From positions 13,248,214 to 13,312,213 of the forward strand of contig CM036188.1 in assembly GCA_020631735.1 (NCBI GenBank): a DNA stretch of 64,000 nucleotides, written 5' to 3'. Position 1 is the stretch's first letter, and the number at the start of each line of letters is the position of its first letter. Position numbers and translations under genes: made by a program. The DNA comes from Saccharum officinarum. Lineage: Eukaryota > Streptophyta > Magnoliopsida > Poales > Poaceae. Below the pieces are notes generated by a model. It was not told the origin of the DNA and made no database searches. It saw only the letters and a program-made list of their open reading frames with translations. This document shows positions 10,571 to 22,982 of this stretch, piece after piece.

Positions 10571-12273
10571 CCATGGACAGGATACAGGAGCCTTGCCCTA
10601 AGTCCATTCAGTGATAGTGACTTCTGGGTCATCACCTTCAGAGTCTGCATCATAGGGATCAGTCATAGTAGCAGTACCCTTTAAATACTTCTCTTTGCGC
10701 AGGGTCCAATGCTGACTTTCGAAGATAGACACTGTCCGAACTAAATGGGCCAAACTTTCAAATTCTTGACCATCAAATTTTTCTCGGATTAATGGAGACC
10801 TCCCTTGAAGGGCCAATTCAGCCAATTGGCCATCAGACAGATTCAATGAGTAGCAATGACTCTTTACTTCTCTAAATCTTTGGATGAACTCAGAGCCTGA
10901 CTCATTGTTCCTCTTCTTATGCTTGTTAAGTCTGTAATCTTCTTCTCACCTGTCCCACTGTAGAAATATGTATGGAACTTGTTCTCCAGATCAGCCTACC
11001 CAGTGATTAAGTTTGGTTCTAGCGATGAAAACCAACTAAAGACCGATCAAGACAGGGACAATGGGAAGAATCTAACTTTATGTGCCTCCTCAATAGATGC
11101 TTCTCCGAGCTAAATGAGGTAGCGACTGATATGCTCTATGGTTATCATCTCATCTACCTCGGTGAATTTGAAGAAATCTGGGACTCTATAGCGTGGTGGG
11201 AGTTGCACAATATCATATCAGGCCGGGTATGAGCGCTGGTAAGAGCCAACCTATCCTTTAGGCTTCAGACCAAACTGGCTTTGCATCATAACAGTTATCC
11301 GGTTGGCAAACTCTTCAGCATCCATACTAGCAAGTTCTTGTCTCAGCTATCCTTGAGCCTAAACTTGAGATCCTTGTACTTGCACTTGTTGATTCTGAGT
11401 CGGAGACTACTGGAGTTGCTGTGCATTATAACTATAAGGGTTCTGATACCCAGGATGTGGCATAAGCTCATATGTGCTGGCATCAGAAACCAAGTGGTAT
11501 CCCTCTGGATAGTCGATCTAGGCATTGTGAGTTGCGTATCTCTACAATCGACTATTGAAGTAGTTGGGATCAACACTCCTGATGATCCTTTGCACTGATG
11601 GAGTAATTCTTTGGGCCGACTGAGGCATTTGATAGGAAGTACTAAATCTTTCCTAAGCTCGCTGTTGCACAACCTGCTGAGAGCTGGGGAGGTTGGCTGC
11701 TGGACTATCTGTGTGATAGGGGCACTCAACGATTGCTGTGCTAGTGGCTGCCCCCTTGTCATCTGAGCTTGCCCCCTAGCGGTCGGTAGAGTTTGACCTT
11801 GCCCCCTGCTGCTTGCAGGGTCTGATTTTGAGTCTGTCCTCCTAGAAGCTGCTGCACTAGTGGCTGCTGGAACTGCCCACCATTCGGCTATTGACTAGTA
11901 CCAGGTATGTTGCTTCCCACAGCCGAAGGATTCAAGCCATTAGAGTATACTGGCCCAACTTGATCAACTGGCGCTCTAAAGAAGATCTCTTTCAAAACGT
12001 TACCAATCATATTGGCCAACACCTTGTTGTGGTTTGTAAAGGCTTCATAGATAGTCTTGTGGACCAAAGAGCAGTGGTCCTTACTTCAACATCTTCGCTT
12101 TGACCATGCAGGAGAACACTTGGCAGGGGAGTCTTCTTGACAACTGAACTACGTTTCCTACTATAAGACAGCAGTCACTTCTCTCAGAACTCCTCTGCCG
12201 CTTGCTCAATGAGCGCCTTCTGATCATCAGGCAAGTCTTCAAGGTTGTCCTTGAGGATCATCTGATGATCCAT
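10571..12273 (-). pseudogene. Gag N-terminal and central part, broken by stops and frameshifts
   Basis: On the minus strand the gag start is the ATG at 12273-12271, followed by an acidic helix (EDLPDDQKALIEQAAEEF). A Gln-rich region follows (about 11300-12000) and then the retrotransposon gag core (about 10600-11250), with motifs such as PDFFKFTEVDEM and LNLSDGQLAELALQG. Several in-frame TAG/TGA codons and at least one frameshift near 10905 interrupt it. The frame resumes beyond the TRIM at 9433. Gag forms the particle in this family; this copy cannot make an intact one. Confidence 0.7.
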
Positions 12274-12276
12274 GTT

Positions 12277-14765
12277 TGAAAGTGCATCTAGCCCTTTAGT
12301 AGGTTTTAGTGAATTGAATGACAACATAATTAAAGGTCTAACAAGTTTGCTAAGTGTTAAATAGGAAGATTAACTCTATTGCATATACTCGTGGATTGTA
12401 TCTTAACAAGTATATCCAAGGTTCAGCATGTAGGCAAACTTGATGGTATTCCACATAGTGTTGAAATGAAAGGCCGAATTGTGTATTGTTGCATTAGAAG
12501 ATTATGGAAACAATCTAGTTTAAGCAAAAGACAACAATGCAAATGGAATTAATGAAATGGCTCCTATGTTGTGGGATATCATAGCATCGTGTGAAAGCAA
12601 GCATATTTGGCATATGACAAATGAGACATGAGTTGATGGTTTTAGATTGGTTTCTATAATGGTTTGCTTTGCATGAACAAGAAGAGTTGGACAGTGGACT
12701 AGGTTTGATCAAGGTTGAAGAATGAATCAAGAGTGCATAAGTGAGGAAATATCAAGCAAAGGAGAAATGACAATAGAGACAATGTATAACGAATATGGGA
12801 TGTTCTCTATATTGGTTTACTTGTATGAATAAAGATTTGGGAAACCACATTGCATTGATTTGATCAAGCTAGAAGTATGAAGATAGATATTGAAGTAAGT
12901 GTCAGGAGTGCCAAGCCAAAATGAAGAGGATATAAGGAACCATGAATTGGCATGACAATATTGATATTGATCCATATATGTCTCTATGTGAGTCAAACTG
13001 AAGCTTGATTGATATCAACATTCATATCTAGAAGGTATTCAAGCAAGGATCACAATATTGAAGAAATGGTTATTCAATGGATACTTAATGTGATGTGACT
13101 TGAGTATGGCTTGATAAGGTGGAGATAGCAAGGAAAGGGCTTCGAGGTACTAAGCGAAGGTGAAGGGCAAGCAGCGGCTTGGGGACCGAGGTACCATGGC
13201 TAAGGTGAAGAAAAGAGTACTTGCATTGAGTCGAGGAACTAATCAAGCTATGAGAAGTTATATTGTGTTGAGGATCAAATCATTAGTGGAAGTGACTTGA
13301 AGCCATTGAGGCGAACTGATATATGAGTTAAAATGGTTCAAGTCACATGCTCAAAGTATGTTTGGTCAAAGAGATGAGACAGTTGCAATTGGTTGCAACC
13401 TCTTGTGAAGTGATATTGAGAAGAAATGGCATATGAAGACATTGAAGACTCAAGTGGTTAAATTAGTTATATTCTCTTTATCTTGAGTATAGCTATGTTG
13501 TACTATCAAGGGGGATGCAATACGAATCATAGACAAGTCTCAAGTGCTTAAACTAACCGAACCCAAGTGCTAACATGAGAGAAACATGTAGCACTGCACC
13601 TGTACTTGTTGATCTTGGGCTTGATCTTTGCTGTGTTGGGTAGCCCTCGAAACAAGCTTTCCGGAATGTCCAAGATCACTGAAAACGGAGTTTAGAGTAA
13701 AAAGTTATGACTTTTTCCGTGAGGTGACCTATGCTGTTTCTGGGAGGGCCGCAGTGCCGCACTTCAAGGGCTGCAGTGCCGCCCCTGAATAGTCACAACG
13801 GCTAGTTTTCGAATCCTAACGGCTAGTTTAAGTGGGATGAGTATATATACCCATCCCACGGCCCCTGGTCATGCTGCTGATGCTCCTGACCTTCCAAACT
13901 CTTTTGAAAGCCTTGTGTGAGCTCTCTCCAACCCTCTCTTTGTGAGAGTAAAGTGCTTAGTGCATGATTAAGTGTTGGGGCTGTGTGATTAAGAGCTAGA
14001 GAGCATATTAGAGCAATTCTAACCTTGAGCACTTGTCGGGCTTCGTCGATCTTTGAGCATTTGTTACTCTTGGATGTAAAGCATCCTAGATGGCTAGGCA
14101 TCGCCTGGCTAGCTCCCGTGCTTGTGGTGAGTAGCGGGAAGTTTGTAATCATCTCTTGCTGCTAGTGGAATCACCTCTCACTTTAAAAGTTTATTCTCTT
14201 GACTTGAGAATGAGGAAAAGGCAAGCCTTGGTGGCGAGCTCAATCCTTTTGTGGATACCTCAACAACATGGACATAGGCAAGCCTTGGTGGCGAGCTGAA
14301 CCACGGGATAAATAACCGTGTCACTGTGTGCTTCATTTACATTCTTACAAGCTCATATTGTTGTTTAGGTGATTTTAGGGTTTGTGTTCGATCTACTTAT
14401 TCACATGTGATATACCCTGTTTAGCTTTTGATCTGTCATTTACATACTTGCAGAAAGGCTAGAAATTTATCTGATCTAAGTTTTGCTAGTTAATATTTGA
14501 ATTCAGTTTGAAATCCCTGCGCAGGCCAGCAGTGTCGCCCTCTGTTCTGACAGAGTTTTGAGCTGAAATTTTGTAGGATCATCACTGGATATCTCTAGTA
14601 CATATCCTTAAAGTTTGAGCTGAGTTGGACTCACGGCCATAGGAAGGCAGTGCCACCCTCAAAGGGAGGCAGTGCTGCCTTGAGTTTTAATTTCCTTTTG
14701 AGCTAATTTTTTGTAGGCCTATTCACCCTCCTCTAATCCTCCTAGGCGACATCAAGGTCCTTTCA
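12277..14765 (+). mobile_element. Solo LTR (2.5 kb) nested at the gag start
   Basis: Starts TGAAAGTGCATCTAG and ends AAGGTCCTTTCA, the ends of a widespread grass LTR family. It is flanked by the 5-bp duplication ATGTT (12272-12276, 14766-14770). TG...CA ends and the lack of any internal coding region indicate a solo LTR left by LTR-LTR recombination. A TATATATA box lies near 13850. A CAGTGCCGC-type motif recurs near 13750, 13775 and 14645. The target duplication contains the T and G of the gag initiation codon. Confidence 0.85.
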
Positions 14766-14804
14766 ATGTTGACGATTGTGGTCGACTTCTGATCAGACGA
14801 TTGT

Positions 14805-14823
14805 GGTCCCACTGGGCGTGCCA
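14805..14823 (-). promoter_or_regulatory. Primer-binding site of the Gypsy element
   Basis: On the minus strand TGGCACGCCCAGTGGGACC, a primer-binding site form common in plant Gypsy elements, begins six bases inside the end of the 5' LTR (14830). It fixes the transcription direction as minus. Confidence 0.75.
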
Positions 14824-14829
14824 GGATCA

Positions 14830-16528
14830 TGTGGACGGTGAAAAGGTGACCAGGGTGGTCATTCTTCGCCGCCTACACGAAGCAAGCCGAGAGAAACCGC
14901 GTGGAGCAGATTCCAAGCTCTCTCCGGGCTTAAGGAGTGAGCGCCGGACCGAATGGTCGTGACCGAGGGCGTGTCAGTCAATTTGACCTTGCAATTGACA
15001 AGGAGAGAAAGTTGATCGGTAATTTAAGATGGAACATGCCAGTGTTGGTCCAGATGTTCCAAATATACGGCCAAGTAGCCACCAAGATATGGCTATCGAC
15101 TAGAGAGTCGATATCCAGCATGTTCATGATGTAATGTAAACAAAATAAGCATATTGGCAATTGTTATTTACACAGTTGCATGGATCTTGCTTAGACGATG
15201 ATCATGAAAATATGTGAAAGATGTAAGGGTAGACGTGTAAGCACACAAGTGAGAGACGTACTAGCTTTTATCCAAGATAAAACAAGTAAAAGCATATAAA
15301 CAACCAGTACATCCTCTACAAAGCAGGCTATCGGCTAAAACAGCCGATTCCAGTAATCGTGCGTACGACATCTGATGCAACCAGGCTGAATCTATTGTAC
15401 CGCTGAATCTACAAACAACCAGGCTGAATCTATTGTACCGCCAATAGATCGAGTCGTCTGATGCAGCATTGACGGTAGAACCCTAGATTAGGGACCAACA
15501 ATCGATAGATCTACTTATATCACAAAGGAATCGTAAAAGTATGTCATACGCGTTAAAGCTCAATCCATCGGCTAAATAGTCGATGGGGACATAGCAGGTG
15601 GCTGTCACCATGCTCTTCTTAATAGATAGATCTATTAACCGCCAATGTCCAATCTGACACGCTATCAACAGGTTGAGTCGTCTGATCCAGCATTGACAGC
15701 GGAATCATACCGGATATTAGTGATCAATGGATCTATCTCCTAATGGAACACGACTTCAAACACCCACCATGTACGATCAGGATTGAGATAGGTTGGTCAT
15801 TAAAACAGGATCTAACGTCAATAATTGAATTCAACCGTAATAGTAACCAACAGGCGATAGATCAAAACAGGTAGGACCAACGAATCTCAATCTAGATCAG
15901 GCAATTGGTGATATTGTATTAAACAGTAAACTACTTAACATAGTATCAATAACTTTGATTAATGCCTCGTCTGTTGCAGCCTTGTAAAAGTTGATACGAA
16001 TCGATTACTAATCTATATCGTGATTTGTAAGAGATTAGTCGTCTATTGCAGCCTTACAAATAACAATATATATTGATAACTAACTTATACCATGACTTGC
16101 AAGAGATCAGTCGTCTGTTGCCGCCTTGCAAGTAACAATATAAGTCATGACGGATACTCACAAACAAGCCGGAGGTCAGGTCGTCCGATCCAGCGAGATC
16201 CTTCTTGAAGATACTCTAAACTGAGATATCATGACACAGTCATGAGGTCTAGGTTCAGCAATAAAAATGCCCGAAGAACTCACTGAGATCTCTACTCTTA
16301 CTCCTAAGGTCGGAGCAAAAAAAGTAAAGGTACTGGATTTGTTTGATTGATGTGAGATGTCAATTACAATAGCCGAGGTTCAATATTTATACCCAAGGCC
16401 TGACTACGAATTCTGATCGAACAAGATCAGTTACAAACTTGGAAAAGCGAACAAAACTTCTTAATTTTAAGATAACTGGACTCCACACTTCCATGGAGTC
16501 CGATGCGTCTTCTCGCCCATGCCTTGCC
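14830..16528 (-). repeat. 5' LTR of the Gypsy element
   Basis: Matches the left LTR in order and orientation without the nested solo LTR. A 25-bp segment is locally duplicated near 15380 and 15418. The 72-bp units at 15960-16145 are fewer than in the left LTR, and an extra stretch of about 70 bp is present near 16195-16268. The outer edge is 16519 (CCCA) or up to 16528. Confidence 0.7.
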
Positions 16529-16703
16529 GAACCCAACCCAGACCCACCCCACAGAGCCCATTGCAAAGAAATTTAATTTACCCAAACCATCCAACAAAAT
16601 ATCTACTCATATATATAAAGTTACTATAGGCGACCTGCTGGTGAGTGATACATTATAGATGGATGGCCACCGGCACCAAATCAATCATACTCATTAAACA
16701 CAT

Positions 16704-17941
16704 CTAGCGTGGTAGTGTGGCAGATTCCATGAACTCTTCCTCTAAACTATAACATCGTTGGTTGTGTTTCAATGGTAAATTAGCTCCCTCACCTGGTTCT
16801 GTGGCAAATGCTTGGCAAGTAGCTTTAGCTCTTTGAGTTAGCAATATTGTTTCATTTTGCTGCTCATTTTCAGAGCTGCTTTGGCAAGTGCTCACCTGTT
16901 TCTTTCGTAAAATCTGCAATTCTATCTCCACTTGCTTCATTGTAGGCCTTTCTTCACCACGTAATCTTAAGCACATCTCCGCAAGGGAGGCGACGCTGCT
17001 GATCTCCTCCTTGGTTGCTTCCTGGGCAACTTGAGGATCAACTATATCAATGATTTCTCTCTCTTTCAATGCCTCAAGAAAGTAGTTTGACAAGCTCTGA
17101 ACCAAGCCTGAGTTACTTGTAAAAATTGGCTTCTTTCTAACAAGCAACTCTAGTAGTACCACCCCGAAACTATACACATCACTCTTCTCATTTAGTTGCC
17201 TCGTATAGAAATACTCTGGATCTAAGTAACCAAATGTACCTTGTACATTCGTAACAATGTGTGTTTGATCAACTGGAACCAATCTTGAGGCGCCAAAGTC
17301 TGAAACTTTTGCTTTGTAGTTCCCATCCAAGAGTATATTTGAGGACTTCACATCACGATGGAAGACTGATATTGAAGCTGCTGAGTGGAGATATGATAAA
17401 GCTCTTGCAGCTTCCGTGGCGATTCTTATGTAATCATCCCAAGACAAAGAAACATCATTTCGTGATTCATCATGGAGAACTTGAGTCAATGATCCATTGG
17501 AAATATAATCATATACTAGCAATGGAACCTCAGATTCGAGACAACATCCAAAGAGCTTCACGATGTTTCTGTGATTTATTTCAGAAAGTATTGCAACTTC
17601 ATTGATGAATTGCTTGATCTCGCTGTACTCAATGACTAGAGACTTCTTTATTGCAACAACACGTTGGTCAGATAAAATGCCTTTATAGACCATCCCGTGG
17701 CCACCATGTCCAATGATACGTGTGGGATCAAAGTTATTTGTTGCGTTTTCTAGCTCTTCAAGAGAGAAAATATTTGTTTTGTCTGGCGACGTCAACTGTT
17801 CTAGAAGAAGACCTTGGTTCTTCTGGAAATAAGTCCTCCGTAGTTGCTTTTGAACATTTCTTCTCCATCTACGGAGAAGAAATAATGCAAGAAAGGCCAG
17901 GAGTAGGATGCTGAAGCCTCCCGAAAGTCCAATAATAATAC
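16704..17941 (-). CDS. WAK exon 4: transmembrane helix and Ser/Thr kinase domain, intact
   Basis: The exon starts after TATATAG. A membrane helix (ILLLAFLALFLL) is followed by basic RRWRRN, a juxtamembrane stretch and the kinase. Visible motifs are a glycine loop GHGGHGMVYKG, VAIKK, catalytic HRDVKSSNILLD (RD type), DFGASR and DVYSFGVVLLELL. The tail beyond the kinase is about 70 residues. All key residues are present and the frame is open to the stop at 16704, so this part has not decayed, unlike exon 1. The second copy encodes the same kinase. Confidence 0.9.
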
Positions 17942-18748
17942 CTATATAGACACGAACATAACCTCCTTATATATATTGTACCTTATTTTGCAATATAAAT
18001 ACTAATAGTAATAACAATAATAAATGTGAGCAGCAAATGTTGTTATTGAGTAACAACAGTAACGATACCTATGAGCAGATCCTGCTGCTTTGTTCTAGTA
18101 CACTGGTTATTTGTGTGATCATACATCGTCTTTCGAGGGCATTCAATGCACTTGAAGCTTCCTTCTATATTACTGCACACTCTGCCCTTACAAATGTCTT
18201 GCTGAAGGCACTCATCAATATCTACAAACCAGATCTAAGATGAGTTTCAAAGTGAGTGATAAAAGGGGAGAGAGAGAGATGTCGGGTACCTTGACAACCA
18301 CTCTGAATGTACGGATTCCCTTGGAAGCCTTCTGTGCATTTGCAGCGGTAACCAAAATAATAGCCGTCAGATGTGTTCACTTCCACACACCTGCTGTTGA
18401 TACTCACACAGGCATACCCAGATGTATTCTGTTTAGCTTCAGCACAGCTTAGATTAGCAACAACCCATTGCATAGAGCTACTTGTCAAGCCATAACCATA
18501 AAAAAGATTAAAACCGGGCGCATTCATTATTTTTTCAGTGTAGTTAAGTATCCCTTCGTTAACTTGGAGACTGATGATCACATCCCCAGGAGGTCCCAAA
18601 TAGAGAACGGCTGATGATGTTGCATTTGTGCAGAAGAGGCGAAAATTTTCCATAGCGAAGCAACCATCTTCTAAGCCAAATGGGAATGGCACATCGATGT
18701 TTCCACAGTGACTGGTACAGTTAGCTCTGTTTCCTTTTGGATTATACC

Positions 18749-21700
18749 CTAGTTTCAGTAAGAAACATGTTAACCATGCATTCAAGTTGAAAAAGGTAAC
18801 CGTGCATAAATCGACTTGTCATTTGTATGCTACACTTTTCATGGTAATAAACAAATAAATAAGTAAAATATTTGTTTCACTCGATCAGTTGCCAAATATA
18901 AAGTTATTTACAATTGTATATATCTAAGAAATACAAACAATATAAGTAAAATACACATTTCTACAATTAAAATTACTAATTAAGTGAACCTTAAAATTTT
19001 GTTTACTAGTCCATCGACTCCTGCAGGCTAATCCTAAGAGACATATGCATTAGTTATTGTTTAATATCTCTGACTAATAAAAAAATACTTAGATTAAACT
19101 ATACTTTTTTCTCTTTATTCATTTTCTAACACAATAAAGCGTAATAGATACTATCCAGTTGTGATAAACTTATTAATCGCTGGTCTATATGTTTTTTCAT
19201 CCATATACTTAGTTTTTCTCCTTCACTTGACAATTATGTATATTTTCAATATGAATTTAGTTAAAACCTTAACTTCAACTATGGTAGATATATACTTTAG
19301 TTTGTTATAGATTTTAAAATTTAAGTGATCGCATATCTTATGACATCATAAATTTAAATTTTCATTTTAAAATTTTAATCTTATTAATTGCTATAGATTC
19401 TTTGTCCTCTATAAGAATAATAGATACTTCATAGTATATATCCAATTGTAATAAGGTTATCAATCAATAGTCTACATATTATCCCCAAGTTAAATTGAAA
19501 ATTTTGTGCTTATTAACTCTTCTTTTGTACTTTTTAGAAATAGGAATTTTGGGCCATAGACAACACTCTTAAGTACAATGACACAACAACCATTTAAAAC
19601 CCGCACTACATTACTTAAGATCGGTGGTAGAGCTTGATGTAAGATCTAGGATGGTGTGTCGGTGCTAACCTCGAGGTGATATGAATATTTAAGCCTTATA
19701 ATTATTGTTTACTCTAAAGAAGTCTCAAAGGCCAGGAAGATATAGCTACAAAAATTCTACCCTAACCTCTTTCACTTCTCAAAAATGTTTGAGTTTTCTT
19801 ATAAAAGAATTATATCTGCAATAATGATTACACTAGCAACATAGATATGTAAAACGTTTTAGTTAAAAATTATAAATGCATCTAAAGTAACGACTTATAT
19901 AAATTTTATTTCATGATTATTCATATGTTTTCAATAATTAGTTAGTATCATTAGTATATGAGTTGGTTAATGAAATATTTTTGTGATTGTTGAAACATAG
20001 CATATATTTATTACTTATGCAAGCATATGTAGTTGATTTGAATGATTTCACAATATGTATGTTTCATTTAATCAAATGCTAATATATTAATATTGATGAA
20101 AGTGGGTAATGTGGAAACATTATATGCTTTATGGTTATTTAAGCATCTTTTTTGTAATAGAAAATGTTGGCAATTAGATGTAAATTTGAGAGGATATTGT
20201 AATAATGATAGAAGTGGTAATTTAGATGCAAATGTAAGGATTTACATATATTATATATTATAATAGCATGCGAGTAATTAGATGCAAATTCAGGTTTACT
20301 TTAGATCATATTTCTTGGTGGCATGGGTGGGTAATTTAAATATAGATAGGTTACTTTAGGTTGTTTTACACAATAGCAGGTGTGGGTCATTAGAGTCTAC
20401 TAAATTGATAGCCAAATGTTTATGATTTTTGTGAGAATTTTTGTCATTTATTTTTTTCTCCTAGCAAGTATCATGAGATAATAGGAAGGCTCCATTGGGG
20501 ACCTCTAGTTTGAATTTCTATGATTTATATTCTTTTATATAGCGTGATATGTATGTAGTTGAAACTAGGACTAAGTTATATATAAGTCCTTGTTGTATCC
20601 TTTTCTGTTGCTTCATGAATCTATATTTTTAGCTTTCAAATTTTAATCTACTTATAGCAACTTTTAATCTGCATGCTAAGTTAAAACCTCTGTGCTAATT
20701 ATATCTTTTATTCAAAAAAATTATCTTCAGTTTTATTTTGAAATATTCTAGGTCTGGCTTCCCTTTGAGTTCTTTTTTTTGATAGGTTCCCTTTGAGTTC
20801 TTAAAATGACATAAATAGTCTTTTTAGTTTGCACCGTGGCACTCAAGATGCTTTTCAGATAGCCATGACATGAATGAAATGTGCACTTGACCGTTATCCC
20901 TTGCTTTGGTTCACTCACTCCTCTCTCTCTCTCTCGCTTCTTATCTCTCATCGGGCTCCAATTCTTCTTCTATCTTCTTTGAATTCGGATCGTCACCCAA
21001 CATACCAGTAACATAGAGTGCTTATTAAATTATATCTCACGAGAAATATAAGTCAGAAGTAAGCATAATGCTATGCACCATGATCTATATCGAAGAATTA
21101 TATGTAGTAGTATTATTTTATAAAACATAGAGCACTTAAAATGAAATAGTTACCATATTGATATGACATAATATTTCAGTCCAAATATATAAACTTATTT
21201 AAAATAATAACTTACAAAATTCATTATCATGGAGTATCAATATAACTTAAAGTGAATTGGCAGTGCCATTGCTATGTGGTTAGTTAAGAGAACATTTTTC
21301 CACACTTGAAAAGCAATTACAATACATATTTATCCTAATATATACATGTTTATTTGTCCTACATCGTGCATAGAGTTATGCTTACTTCTAACTTAATAGT
21401 GATAAAATGTGTAATTTAGAAATATACATAGTAGAATTTATGAATATTTAATTATTTTTCATAATAGCTTATAGTAATATTTACATGTAGATTGAAAGAT
21501 ATAACACAGTTAATGTGGATAATTTAGATACAAATTAAAAGATATTACTTTCTATATTATCTTTTATAATAGCATATGCGGATAACTTGAATGCAAACTT
21601 AGGGGTTACGTTTGCATTATCTTTCATATCAGCAGGAGTGTGTAATTTATAAAAAAGTATAAGAAGGTTAGTTTAAATTATTTTTCATAATGATAGAGGT

Positions 21701-21929
21701 GGTTACGTTTGCATTATCTTTCAAATCCAATGATTATTATTGGTAATGGTGATTAGAATATACAAATCAAATGTCTAATGTTTCTGATTACTATGATAAT
21801 TTCTAAGATTTTTTTTCATCCCAGTGCATCCGGTGAGAATGAACATGGAGGCCTAGATATTTGCTAAGCATGGCTGAGGCTGTAACAATTATGTTAGAAG
21901 CAGCAGGGAGAGTAGATATGAAATGGTAC
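18749..21929 (-). other. WAK intron 1 (3.2 kb, AT-rich)
   Basis: Donor G|GTACC at 21930/21929 and acceptor ACTAG at 18749. No gene inside. It carries loose repeats of a TAATTTAGATGCAAA-like motif at 20160-20390 and 21400-21720, often next to ATAATAGCA. A CT microsatellite lies at about 20919-20934. Confidence 0.7.
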
Positions 21930-22982
21930 CAATATTGTCGTCGGTGCAACCGTCAATAATGTAGGCGTTGCCTGTGAAGCCTTCTTCGCATTCGCAGGTG
22001 TAGCCAAATCTTGTGTCGTCGTCGCAATGAGAATGGCTGCTGATACAAGCATACTCTGTCCGGTTTTTCTTGGCGGAAGCACAGTTGGGTTGGTCGACGA
22101 TGTTCCAAAAGAGCAGGGTGGAATTACTGGTAACGACGGTGATTCTATTCTATCCCGCAACAGAGAGGTCCGGTTAGAAGATCTGGAGGCGCCGAAGCTG
22201 CTGCTTTTCCGGTAGACGAAACTGAGCTGAATAGATATCTGGAAAACGTCTTGCACCAAAACAGAGCAGCATCCCATGCCGCTGCAGTTGTAGCTAGCCG
22301 CCGCCTCCGTGATTATTTCTTCGCCGCCGGGGCACCAAGTTGAGCAACCAAATACAGGCCTGCTGGTCATCTGGTCGATCCAGTACACATCCAGGTCGCA
22401 GCCGGTCACACTGAATGTTGCAGAGCTGTCAAATGAGAAGGACCTCCCAGGGGTTTCCAGGGACATGTTGTAAACGCGTACACCGGAGTTCATGGGGATG
22501 GCACGCCAGATGGAGACCAAGACGAAGTCCTGATACCAGCCGGCGATGTTAACTTCGATGCTCTCGACCACCTCGGTGATGCCGTCTCGCAAGAAGAGTT
22601 TGGGGGCCCGACTGGCGTCGTCGTTGCAGATCAAGCTGAAATCGGGCCCCCGGGAGCAATCCGCTCCGATGCCGAATGGGTAGGCGAAGGTCAGATTGCC
22701 GCAGCTCGTTGGGCAGCCGTCCAACGACGTCCTTTTTCCTCCGGCCATGGTGCTTCCGGAGGCTGCTAGCACGGTGGTCGACGACGTATCTAGTGGAGAC
22801 CAAACAATCACCAGAGAGAATAATAGTGCCGCACAAAGCACCATTGGCAAGGTTGTCATGATAGTCTAAGCTCTCACCCTCGCCACACTTATCTCGCTCA
22901 GTTATTTTTCCTTTCTTTTTGTGTGTGAAGCTAGCAGTAATGCAAGTGCATGGCGGAATCAACGATGGTAGGTATGTTACGT

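Larger units (their letters stand above)
57..16528 (-). mobile_element. Composite Ty3/Gypsy-type LTR retrotransposon, minus strand, non-autonomous in its present state
   Basis: Read on the minus strand the order is 5' LTR (14830-16528), primer-binding site, gag, protease, a stretch holding two genes of opposite orientation, and 3' LTR (57-4341). The two LTRs match in the same orientation over about 1.7 kb once a nested insertion in the left one is discounted. Gag and protease are recognisable but carry stops and frameshifts. No reverse transcriptase, RNase H or integrase could be read between the protease and the antisense genes. Antisense genes between pol and the 3' LTR are known in the Tat/Grande group of plant Gypsy elements, so I infer that group. 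I found no matching target duplication at the outer ends, and the LTRs differ visibly, so the element is old or recombined. Confidence 0.75.
16704..22859 (-). pseudogene. Wall-associated receptor kinase gene (WAK), four exons, frameshifted in exon 1
   Basis: Exons are 22859-21930, 18748-18290, 18221-18069 and 17941-16704, all joined in phase 1 with GT/AG introns. Exon 1 encodes a signal peptide, a galacturonan-binding GUB_WAK domain ([15 protein letters not shown]) and, after a frameshift, an EGF-like segment. Exon 2 holds a second GUB_WAK domain (CGNIDVPFPFG) with an EGF-like part. Exon 3 is a calcium-binding EGF (DIDEC). Exon 4 has a membrane helix and a kinase. The double-ectodomain layout is known for grass WAKs, which bind pectin at the wall. 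Exon 1 contains TTCTA twice (22143-22152, plus strand). Without five of these bases it would be 925 nt and end in the phase exon 2 needs, giving 924 residues. As it stands, translation stops near 21894. Confidence 0.85.

Noticed and set aside
16704..22859. Two separate WAK-like genes, one truncated secreted (21930-22859) and one receptor (16704-18748)
   Set aside because: Splice sites and phases join the parts exactly, and the double GUB_WAK layout is known in grass WAKs, so one gene explains all.
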